Assembly: GCA_024138015.1 (NCBI GenBank)
Contig: JAMXBB010000012.1
Span: 19,158,110 to 19,222,109 of the forward strand
Source: Lumnitzera littorea
Lineage: Eukaryota > Streptophyta > Magnoliopsida > Myrtales > Combretaceae
Length of the DNA: 64,000 nucleotides
Direction of reading: 5' to 3'
Shown here: in pieces, positions 12,180-22,020 of the stretch
Numbering within the stretch: position 1 is the first letter of the stretch
How the letters are laid out: every line of letters begins with the position of its first letter
Translations under genes and position numbers: made by a program
The notes under the pieces: generated by a model
Database searches by the model: none
Told to the model about the DNA's origin: nothing
Seen by the model: only the letters and a program-made list of their open reading frames with translations

Positions 12180-12342
12180 GTGAGTAGCTCATGTGTGTCC
12201 ACTGTCCACTAGCTTCTTTATGACACTCAACTGCTCAAGTGAACAGGAAAGTATCACGACACTTTCCGTCAATGAGCTTCAGTGGTTAAGGTACGGATGA
12301 AAATGTAGTTGCACTGAATCCAAACTACTTTTCCATATAGGT

Positions 12343-12364
12343 GAAAAAAAAAAAAAAAAAAAAA
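12343..12364. repeat. Poly-A tract
   Basis: A run of about 21 consecutive A lies upstream of the thaumatin-like gene promoter. It could be the tail of an old retroposed sequence, but no such element is recognisable beside it. Confidence 0.8.
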
Positions 12365-13129
12365 AGAAACCCTCTATATTTTACATCTGTTTTGCACATA
12401 ACTGTTATATGAATAAGAATTAGCTACACAATACAATCATCCAGCAACGTATTGTATTATATCATAAAGGTTAAGATAGAGAAATATAAAAAAAGCAAAT
12501 TACATAAAAAGTCATGCAAGATTCCATGTTGGGATGTTTCATTTACATTTATATTAAGAAACGACAGTATGTTTTACCTATTTATCACTCTATTATAAGG
12601 TGGAGTACATGTATTATTCGATTTTAATATTTAATAAAATATATTATACACAAAAAAGGCTCCTTAAATTACCATGAAAGATGTAATTAAATTGAATAAA
12701 GCTCATAAATTTTCAAATTCAAATAAACCCATAAATAAGCCTAAAAATGCAATAAGTTGAAATTTGAAAAATTTTGTAATATTAATTTTATAGGAGTTGA
12801 TAGATTATTTGACATGGGCCTCAACGGACCTATTCAAGGCATGATCGAAGCTCCCATAGCCCCATCGAACTTTTCTACATCTGTACCAACCTTGTAGCAA
12901 CTATGTTACCCTTAGGAACACATCGATCAAGCATCTAAAAGCTTAATCGACCTCATTAGAGACCATGGTGAACCATCGATTACAAGCTCAACTAAGTAAG
13001 AGTAAAGACCTTTGAGATCCTAAGGACTTGGGCCTAAGCCTAGGTCAGTTGGCTTAGCTTGAGCATTTAGATAAGGACCACATAAGAGCAACTTAATAAA
13101 TAGAGTCAAAGTTGTTAAGATGTGAGACT
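12365..13129. other. Intergenic DNA grading into retroelement relics
   Basis: No gene is visible. The base composition becomes less AT-rich from about 12800, where degraded retroelement sequence probably begins, but I cannot align 12800-13129 to another segment with confidence. Confidence 0.35.
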
Positions 13130-13530
13130 CACCGAATCCATAGTAGTTCTTGAGAAATTAATCCCTTCCTAAAACGTGTCAACCTCATCCCCGATAATAG
13201 ATGATGAGTGATAAGAATTTGTAAATGAACACATGAACCTAATATTACATACAACCAAAGGGAATGGGTCCAAGCTACGAGATAGCTCGAAGAGAAAATG
13301 ATAGTTGAGAAATGAATAGGGGTTCTAGTGTACAGATGATAAATATGACGTACCAATACCGCACATGAGCTTAGGTCACACTTGATATGACACACAAATA
13401 TAGTCGAAGGCCACTAGTCACTTGCCATTGGTCTACACTTGAATGGGCTAGATAAGAGTAACTCAAGAGTAAGCAAAAACGACACTTAGTTCAAGAGAGA
13501 GTAAAGAGTTCGGTGTATTTTTTTGTATAT
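13130..13530 (-). mobile_element. Chromovirus-like LTR relic, minus orientation
   Basis: This segment aligns on the same strand with 28700-29010: both contain GGGTCCAAGCT-like and TTGATATGACACAC/GCAC words in the same order and spacing. It aligns in reverse complement with 17080-17330. The LTR relic therefore points left, opposite to the pol pseudogene that begins about 200 bases later. It is heavily diverged and the ends cannot be placed. An 88-residue frame on the minus strand here is a by-product. Confidence 0.45.
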
Positions 13531-13737
13531 ATTCTTCTTGTGGCTATTACATTATGCAAATATTTATGGTACCTTGTTAAGGTAAGTCTTAGAATACCAA
13601 TATATAAATATATATTGCCCATGTGTGCTTCCCACGTGTTGCTAGGTAGACCGTAGTTGCTTGATAGGAGAGTTATGCATGATGGCTATAGAAATATGTA
13701 TATGTTCAAGAAGGATGATTGAAAGATCACACTAAAT

Positions 13738-16555
13738 CTAATGTCACCGAGCGACGTTAATAAGTTGTAGATGAAACTTGCTTGTGGATTGAAAAAGACT
13801 TTAGTGATGAATAGAGCCGAGCTTCGAGAGGCCATTAATGCTAATGAGCCGACCTTCATGTTGGTCAGGTAACTATTGGAAATGAAGGAGTAAGGTGAGT
13901 TACCTTAAGAGGTTAAGGAGTTGTTAGGTGAATATGCCGACCTGTTTCCAAAACAGTTACCTGAAGGGTTACCCCCAATTCGAGGCATAAAGCATTGCAT
14001 TGACTTAGTACCCGACATTACACTATCAAATAAGTTAGCTTATTAGATGAATCCTGAGTAGGCTTCTGAACTCCAACATTAAGTCAATGAGTTGCTGGAG
14101 AGAGGCTATGTCAGAGAGAGTCTTACTCCTTGTGCTGTACCTATACTTTTAGTGTCGAAGAAAGATGAAACCTAGCGGATGTATGTAAATAGCCGAGTTG
14201 TGAACAAAATCACAACCAAATACAAGTATCCGATCCTGAGGCTAGAAGACATATTGGATGAATTGAGTGGAGCTAAGATTTTTAATAAGATTGACCTTAA
14301 ATCTAGCTACCATCAAATCCGTATGAGGCCAGGAGACGAGTAGAAGATGACATGGACTTTATGAATGGGTGGTCATGCCCTTCGGCTTGTCAAATGCCTC
14401 GAGCACTTTCATGAGACTTATGAACCATATGCTGAGACATCTTATAGGGAAGTATGTCGTGGTGTACTTTAACGATATCCTTGTTTACAGTGTCGACATG
14501 CCAAGTCACTGTAAACATCTTAGAGTAGTCTTAGATATCCTTCGTGTTAAGAGACTATTCAGCAATTTAAAGAAATGTTGCTTTTGCTAAGATGAAGTGG
14601 TATTCTTAGGCTATGTAGTCAATAGAGGAAGCTTGCGAGTCAATGATGAAAAGATCCGAGTAATTGTCGAGTGGCAACTCTTATTACTTGTGTCAACGTG
14701 AAAAGTTTCTATAGACTGGCTTCGTTTTATAGAAGATTTATTAGGAATTTCAGCAGCCTCGCTGCACCCCTCGCTAAGTTAACAAAGAAGAACACTGACT
14801 TCTGATAGGGAGAAAGGGATGAGAGAAGTTTTTCCAAGATTAAAGAAAGGTTTACCTCCACCTTGGTGTTAGTACTACTTGAATTTGACAAAATTTTTGA
14901 GTTGGAATGTGACACATCAAGCATTGGAATAGGCGATGTCCTGATGTAGGAAGGCCGACCAATTGTCTTCTATAGTAAGAAGCTTTGAGGACCACAACTG
15001 AACTACTCTATGAATGATAAGGAGCTTGTAGCACTGATTCGACCAATACAACTATGGCAACATTATTTACTGTCGAGAGAGTTTATCATATATATTGACC
15101 ATGAATCGCTAAGGTACCTCCGAAGTTAGACTAAGTTGTCAAAGCGGCAAGTGAGATGGGTTAAATTCCTTGAATGATTCAATTTTGTGATAAAGTACAA
15201 GCAAGGAAAGAGCAACGTAGTTATAGATGCTCTTTCGAGAAAATATGCACTTTTATTAGAACTGTAAACCAGACTATTTGAGTTTGTGAGTATTAAAGAA
15301 CAATACTCCGAGGATCTACACTTTGAACCTATAATTTCATAATATGTTAACGGGAGGATAGTGGATGAGTATCATGTAGATTATGGCTACTTGTTCCAAG
15401 GTGAAAAATTATGCGTGCCGACTTGTTTACTAAGGGAGCTACTAGTTAGGGAAGCCTACAGTAGAGGTCTCTTCGGACATTTTGGGGAAAGGAGGACTTG
15501 TGAATTGATAAATGGTTGATTCTTTTAGTCGAGAATTAGGAAAGATGTGTATCGAGTTGTTGAAAGCTGTGCCGTGTGCAAAAAGGCCAAGTGCCAACTC
15601 GAGTAAGGGAAAGCAATGCCTCTACCTATTCCGACGAGGCCATGGACTAAATTGAGCATGGACTTTGCTCATGGACTACCGCGAACTACCTGAGGTAAAG
15701 ATTCTATAATAGTTATCGTGGATCAGTTCAATAAGATGGTATACTTCGTACCCTGTACCAAGACTAACGACGCTTCGGCTATTGCTTCTCTTTTCTTACA
15801 GAAGATTATGCGGATACATGGCGTACCGAGAAGTGTAGTCTCCAATAGAGACTCGAAGTTCTTGAGCCCTGTAACGCTGGCTAGGAACCAAATTGCTCTT
15901 TAGTACCTCATGTCACCTCCAAATTGACGACCAAACAGAAGTGGTTAATTGTACTTTAGGGTGTTTGCTCCAAGCTATAGTAGACAAGAACTTGACTAAT
16001 TAGGACGTTTGCTTGCCAGTGGTCGAGTTTGCTTATAATAGAACAATACACGACACTACTAAGTAGACACCACTAAGTAGACTCCCTTCAAGGTAGTCTA
16101 TGGGTTTAATCCAAGTTTCCCCTCGACCACACCCCTATGTGAATGCCTTCGTAAAAGGACCTTGATCCCATGGCTAGAGTACAATCTCTTCAGCACATCT
16201 ATGACAAGGTCACTCGATATATCAACCAAGCTACTAGAAGAGTGTAAGAAAAGACCAAGGGTAGAACAACTAAACGATTTTAGTCGGAAGACTTGGTGCA
16301 GTTTCACCTCAGTAACGAGCGGTTCCCGAACAAGAGGAGGAACAAATTATTTGTAAGAGTAGAAAGACGTTTCAGAATCCTCTAGAAAATCAATAACAAT
16401 ACCTACAAGTTAGAATTGCTCAAGGACTATGGGGTTTTTGATACCATTAATATTGCCAACCTCAGTCCATATCACCTTGATGGAGAATTGAGCGAAAACC
16501 ATTCAAATTTGATCCCAAATCTAAAACAACCTGGAGGGAATGATGGGAATCAAGT
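13738..16555 (+). pseudogene. Ty3/gypsy chromovirus-like pol pseudogene
   Basis: With several stops and frameshifts removed, the plus strand reads through reverse transcriptase, RNase H and integrase in the normal gypsy order. Recognisable pieces are VSKKDET and PILRLEDILDEL, VMPFGLSNASSTFMRLMN (14372-14425), YFNDILVYS (14465-14491), the tether FYRRFIRNFSS, RNase H FELECDTSS and KSNVVIDALSRK, the integrase zinc finger (GHFGERRT ... CAVCKKAK), SMDFAHGLPRT, and the post-integrase segment ending IANLSPYHLDGE. The catalytic YxDD box is mutated to YFND. Most of gag and protease is missing. No chromodomain is visible after the integrase. It is clearly non-functional. Clade placement (chromovirus, Reina-like) is by remembered motif style and is tentative. 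Confidence 0.85.
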
Positions 16556-16599
16556 TATCGGACCTTTGACTTGCAGCTGAGCCCGAGGACTAGAGAGGC

Positions 16600-17450
16600 T
16601 AGCACGGCGAATCCTTCTGTTCTAACCAACCCCTACCGAGGTTGAGTACTTCCTTGTCGAGTCACCCTTAATATCATATTGTATGATCGCCTATTTTTCT
16701 GTAGTATGTCGAGTTGATGATTATTCTCTAGCGTTATGCTAACCAATTACTTAGTATCTTCCTTACTAAGAAGTCGAGAGAAAGAGCCCGGACTGACTAA
16801 GCCATCCTTGCTCGAATAAGCTCATTTATTCGTATTTTTTGTCCACATCTTCTAATGACCTCGCTAATATAGCATCGTCATGTGTACAGTATCATGTGTA
16901 GAATCCATTGCTCTAATGATTACTTTTCTTATATATTCATTTTTATCCTTTTGTATCTTATAAATTACCTCCTTAAGAAATGCCCTTTTTATCTTTTTCT
17001 TTTTAGACAAGTTGCCTTAACTTATAGGTATAAATATTTTTGTACTTGCAACTATAGATATCAGATCATTCTTAATACACTCTTTAAGTACTTTTTCTTC
17101 CTTGTATAAACACTATTTGTTTACTCTCGACATCACTTTTATCATTTCCCTTAAGCAAGGTTTGGTGGCAAATAACCTCACTGGACCAATTTATGCATCA
17201 TATTGGAAGTTCCATTGGTGTGTCATATCTTTTGAAGCTGTTCGTAGGTTTTTGCTTACCGTTTCATTCTTCATTTTTCCCTTTTGTACTTTTCCCCTTT
17301 AATCCTTTTCTAGATTTCTACAAGCTCAGACCCATCTAATGACCAGCCTTATCTGTTCTTAGTTACTAGTCGCAATAGGCACAGTCCCATCAAGGCATAG
17401 GTAACGCATCTAAATGCAGCTTCTGTGGCAACCTTGAAGAGCTTCACTTG
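16600..17450 (+). mobile_element. Chromovirus-like 3' end and LTR relic
   Basis: This segment directly follows the pol pseudogene and aligns in reverse complement with 28620-29590, including the non-pol tail region and the sequence around GGTGTGTCATATC and GCTGTTCGTAGGTTTTTGCTTA. A TATA-like GGTATAAATA lies at 17025-17034. Repetition at a second site, location at the 3' end of pol and the promoter-like box support an LTR. Exact ends are not fixed. Confidence 0.6.
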
Positions 17451-17699
17451 TATTAATGGCATCTTGTATTTTAAGGGACCAAAAAGTGTCTTATCGTAGT
17501 GTATTTGCACAAAATAAGCTCATTTGAAGTTAGATAAGTACCATAAGATTTGGTGTAGAGAAGAAGGGCCACCCTTATATCGTTGCATCTAGCGTGCAGG
17601 ATATTACTAGCCAATAATGTCTAAAGATGCATCCTAACTACAAATGAGTTGCCCAAAGTGTACTAAACTCCTTAACTAAGGAGAATGTAACTTTGTAGC
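17451..17699. other. Retroelement-derived, unassigned
   Basis: Between the chromovirus-like LTR relic and the first recognisable Tat-like integrase codons there is no readable domain. It may be decayed RNase H or spacer of the Tat-like element. Confidence 0.35.
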
Positions 17700-17942
17700 A
17701 AGTGCAGGTGATTAAAGGCACCCTTACATTGATTATTTGAAAAATAATGTTTTGCCTACAAACAACATAAATGCCCAATTAGTGAAGTATAAAGCAAGAA
17801 AATATCTTATACATAAGAGCAAGTTGTATAGGGTATCATTCATAGGAGAGCCTCTCTGATGTATGACACTTCCTGAAACAAAAACTATATTGTCTGAAAT
17901 GCACTCCAAAGATGGTGGAGAACATTATAGGGGAAGGAAGTT
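17700..17942 (+). pseudogene. Tat-like gypsy integrase, 5' part, broken by LTR insertion
   Basis: The plus strand encodes HPYIDYLKNNVLPTNN and then KARKYLIHKSKLYRVSFIGE, ending GGEHYRGRK. This is the spacer and first half of the HHCC zinc finger typical of Tat/Athila-type gypsy integrases. Two in-frame stops follow the GEPL segment. The frame is cut at 17942 by the solo LTR and resumes at 20729-20734 in the remaining integrase. Everything upstream (gag, protease, RT) is missing or unreadable. Confidence 0.75.
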
Positions 17943-18204
17943 TATAGACACCTAGTTTTGTCCTTCGTAGTTTTTTTTTTTTTTTTTAAATAAGGCTCTA
18001 ACTCAAAAATAAGAAAAATATAAAAATAATAAAAATTGAAAAATGATGAAAATACAAAAAAAAAAAAAGAGAGAAAAGAAAAATTATAAAGATTTTTAGA
18101 ATTTTTAGAAAGTAAGTTATTTTAGAGTCAATTAATTTGGTTTTGGTCCAGTTCAAATAGTTTTAGAGAGTCATGTGGTTTAAATACAATTTAATTGTAT
18201 TAAA

Positions 18205-18300
18205 AATTAAGGTATAAGCTAATAACCTAACAGATAAGCATTGAAATATTGAATTAGAGTCAGCTTAAGGTTACGGGTTCGAATCTTGCTAGGCGCTTAT
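18205..18300 (+). other. tRNA-like segment inside solo LTR 1
   Basis: GGTTCGAATC at 18276-18285 is a near-perfect RNA polymerase III B box. An A-box-like TAATAACCTAACAGATAAG lies about 50 bases upstream. The same arrangement occurs in the matching place of solo LTR 2. A full cloverleaf with a paired acceptor stem is not evident, so I do not call a tRNA gene. Confidence 0.5.
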
Positions 18301-18396
18301 GTTTGGATTTGAATTAATATAAATAATTCAAATCAAATTTAATTTTTATCAAATCAGATTGAAATTAACACAATAGGTAAGATTTGGTTCAAGTCT

Positions 18397-18404
18397 TATA
18401 AATA
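18397..18404 (+). promoter_or_regulatory. LTR TATA box
   Basis: TATAAATA lies 454 bases into solo LTR 1. The inverted solo LTR 2 has TATAAAC at the corresponding position (23826-23832, minus). This is consistent with the U3/R border of the LTR family. Confidence 0.55.
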
Positions 18405-20728
18405 AGGATTGCATGGGATAAAGCATCAATTTTTTTCTATATACACACACTAAAAAGAAATAGAAAATTTCAGTTAATCCAATTCCCCACTACTGTCAAG
18501 CAACTAAACCAAGTCCTTCATCCAGCACTCATCCCCACTAACTGAGCAAAACACAATCAGCAACCATGATCACCTTGTCCTTTGCACAATCTTCATTCTC
18601 GGTTGCATGCCCTCTAATCGAACACCAAGCTCTACACACCATCTTAATTTCTTCACCTTCGCCTGACCCTCGCTGGACAACCCAATTTGGAACAACGTCA
18701 TACGCTACTACAATACGTCCAACTTGCTCAAATTCAGGTCACACGACTCACTCGAAATCGACAACTGCAACCCTAACGATAAGCCTATATGTTGCACATA
18801 CTCCATCACATTCCTTAATCTATCCAATGCATGGTAGCAACTGAACCAAGTAACAAACCATACTCCACTGCACTAACCTTTACCGTCACACAAGCACAGA
18901 CAGTAGACCGATAGCAGCTGCACAGATCACGCCACTTCGATTACGATCAAAACACACAACACGCAAGCAAGCTATGCATGCCACACACACTAGACCACAA
19001 CTCCAACGTCAGCCCCTCTTAGCCTTGTGCTAACCCAACATTGCACTAACGCTAGAATCTGCACCACACTTGCACGCTGCCGTACGATACATCGCGTCCA
19101 CTAACTCAATACGTCCACTGACTTAATACGAATATTGCATTAACCTTTCACTGATCAAACTTCGCTCGATCTACAGTACGCTCGACACAACTCCAGTGAA
19201 TCTTCAACACGACCAACGTCGAGTACCAACTGCAGTGCACGAGTTAGCAATGAGCATAAAGCACATTATCACGCGATCATAACATGCCATCCACTACTGT
19301 ACTTGCCGACTAAACACTCATGATAGCAACACGAATCTAGTTTCTTCGCTAGCTTTTCCTCTCTTACGTATGAGCAGTCTAAGCAACACCATGCTGATCG
19401 ATGGTGGTGTATCGCAACCAAACTAGAGCTTCATGCATTCACTAATAGGCCATTGCTGTGCCACACAACCCCCACACGCGTACGCTATAGAACTCAGCTA
19501 CACGGTACTGTCCTTGTTCACTAATTGCGATTGGGCAATACGTACACTGTCCACCGCCTGATTTCGCTCCATTGACCACGGTCCACCACCTAATTCACAG
19601 GCAGCAGGTGCAACCTCCAGTAGAACAAGCTTAGTATTGAAGACAATCTTCACTGCAACAACCGCCACTTCCTGCACAACTTACATAACACGAGCAGCAA
19701 TGCTAACCTTATACTGCACGTAACAATTGCGAACAGCCTACACACGTCCCCTGACCTACACAGTTGGACAAGAGAATTCAGGTTTGATCTTCTTCAAGTT
19801 TTTTTAATTTGTTTCTTTATTTATTTAGTTATTATTATTTTATTATTATTATGTTATTATTCTGTTAATTGGTCAGTTAAACTCATAGCATGATTTATCC
19901 TAGTTTAGGAAACTTTTAATATTAGTTTTTATATATTAAGTAGATTACATAATTTTATTGATTTATTTAGATAGATAGTTGTTAACAATAAAAATATAAG
20001 TATGGATATATATATATATATTAGCTTAGGGTTTTTTTAAGATTAGGTTTTTTTTAGAAATTATCACATAGAAAATTATTTTTTTAAATAAAAATTAACA
20101 AAAAAGAAAATTTTTACAAAAAAATTATATCGTCTTAGAGAGTTTTTTTATCACTCACAAGTTACAACCTCCTTATATTTTGTATGAATAAATTAAATCG
20201 ATTAAAAATGTAAATTCAGTTGGTTTTCAAAATTAAAATCAATTAACACACTAAAGTTTTCAGAAAGAACTACGGTCGTCTAATCCCGAATAGCAGGTAT
20301 GTAGGTACCTTCAAGGCGACAATAAAATTTGTAGAAACTTAGACTCTTTATCTTTTAGTTTTTATTTTTTCTAAAATAATATTATAATTTGAAGAATAAA
20401 CCTAATTTTGATAAATAGATAGTAGTACCTATTAGGATTTAATTGGTTAACTCTCGAATTTAGAATCCTCTAGTTTTTCATTCAAATTGAAATCAAAGAC
20501 CAATAGTCAAATCGTAATCAATCTACCAAATTGATTACAATTTATATTTTTCCCGACTTTGGTCGGATGGCCACTCTAAAAATTTTTTCTAAATAAAAAA
20601 CCAGAATTTTCCAATTTCTTAATTTCTTTAGTCGAAGATTAATATTAAATGGATTGGAGTTTAGTATTAATTAGAAAAAAGGGAAATCAAATTGAAAATA
20701 AAAGAAAACAGAAAAATCAAGCTCGATA

Positions 20729-21718
20729 AAGTTGTACTACCACCTACTTCATATGTGGAAAATGATGTATTAAATTTTGCTAGAAAGTGTGTTGCATGCC
20801 AATAACATGGTGATGCGATCTATGCTCCTGTGGTTATATTGTATAGCCTGACTACTCCATAGCCATTCTATACTGAGGCATTTGACTTAATTGGTCTAAT
20901 ACATCCATCATCTAGAGGGTGCATATGGATCCTTGTTGGAACTGAATGTTTCACTAAGTAGGTTGAAGTGATCCCTTTTAAGAATGCAACAAGACCTGCT
21001 ATAGCAAATTTTATGAAGGAGCATATTATTTTCCATTTTGGGATCCCAAAGTGTGTCCTTTCAGATAATAGCACCCCTTTCATCAACTCACGTGTATGAT
21101 AGCTAGTAGCTTCTTACAATATTAATCATGTGAAATCCACACCATACCATCCAAAGGGAAATGACCAAGCAAAGGTAACAAACAAGATTCTCCTAAAGGT
21201 CCTTAATTGGATAGTTTATGAAAATCATAAAGAGTGGAATGAAAAATTACCATTAGCATTATGGGTTTACAGAACTTTCAAGCGAAGTCCTACTTAGGCG
21301 ACACTTTTCTCTTTAGTACATGGTTCTGAGGTAGTGATGCCTATTAAAATCTTAGTTCCTTTTGCATGCTTGGCCCTTAATGTTGAATTAGAACCAGATA
21401 GTTTATGTATGCTAGATCTTAAAGCCTTAGAAGAGAGGCGAGACATTGCCAAGCATAAGCTTGCTAATTACTAGAGATAACTTAGTATTGCTTATGATCA
21501 CCTAGTCAAGAAATGATCTTCAACAAGGCAACGTTGTATTTCATGCAACAGAGCATGTGCAGCGAGGTATTCTAGTGCTAAAGTTTACACTAAAGTGGGA
21601 AGGCCCTTTTTTAATTCATGAAGTCCATGACAACAGCTACTACAAGCTCCTTCATATGAAAACCGATGCAAAAAACCCTCCTGTTAACTTTTAATACGTT
21701 AAAAAGTTTCATTTGTAA
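20729..21718 (+). pseudogene. Tat-like gypsy integrase, 3' part
   Basis: The reading continues after the solo LTR: ENDVLNFARKCVACQ completes the HHCC zinc finger, followed by the core with EAFDLIGLIHPSSRG, ILVGTECFTK, VEVIPFKNATRPAIANFM, HFGIPKCVLSDNSTPF and STPYHPKGNDQAKVTNK. The conserved Asp positions (DLIG, SDN) are present. The glutamate of the DDE triad (usual ...GQAEATN) reads AKVTN, so it is lost. Several TAG stops replace Trp or Gln codons and frameshifts occur near 21475. The C-terminal part ends YVKKFHL with TAA at about 21716. This is an old, inactive copy of the Tat lineage. Confidence 0.85.
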
Positions 21719-21799
21719 ATCCAACAATGTATTTGCACTTCACATAAATGAAACATTCAACTTCCATCACTCTATTTCTTTTGTTCTTATACTTTCTTT

Positions 21800-22015
21800 T
21801 ACCTTATTGTTGCTGTAAAGTTAGAGATTTATCTTTTTAGCGCACAGTTTTAATTGTGTATTCTATTCTTGTCTCCTTATTGCTGTAAAGTTAGAGATAC
21901 GTCTTCTTAGTGCTATAAGGTTAAGTATTGGGAAATACCCTCTTAACCGCTAAGAATACGCTTGGCACATGTTATCATCGCTGCTTAAACACGATTGACT
22001 ATTTTATTTTATGTG
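21800..22015 (+). repeat. Degenerate tandem repeats 3' of Tat-like pol
   Basis: The unit TTATTGTTGCTGTAAAGTTA and its neighbours recurs about every 70 bases (near 21805 and 21877). Related, more diverged units occur after solo LTR 2 (near 24354 and 24458). Short tandem repeats between pol and the 3' LTR are a known trait of Tat-lineage elements; attributing these to that trait is inference. Confidence 0.55.
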
Positions 22016-22020
22016 CTTAA

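Larger units (their letters stand above)
17943..20728 (+). mobile_element. Solo LTR 1, 2.8 kb, with 5-bp target duplication
   Basis: The insertion starts TATAGACACCTAG and ends AAGCTCGATA, and is flanked on both sides by AAGTT (17938-17942 and 20729-20733). The termini correspond to TG...CA with one change at each end. It aligns along its length with the inverted solo LTR at 22021-24347: the start, the A-rich stretch, the tRNA-like segment, the promoter, a C/A-rich middle and the GTCGCCAC-type 3' region occur in the same order. No internal retrotransposon genes belong to it, so it is a solo LTR left by recombination. Its short open frame at 18566-18844 lies in the C/A-rich middle and resembles no protein. 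Confidence 0.88.

Noticed and set aside
18566..18844. 92-residue Ser/Thr/His-rich frame
   Set aside because: It lies in the C/A-rich middle of solo LTR 1 and has no counterpart frame in solo LTR 2.
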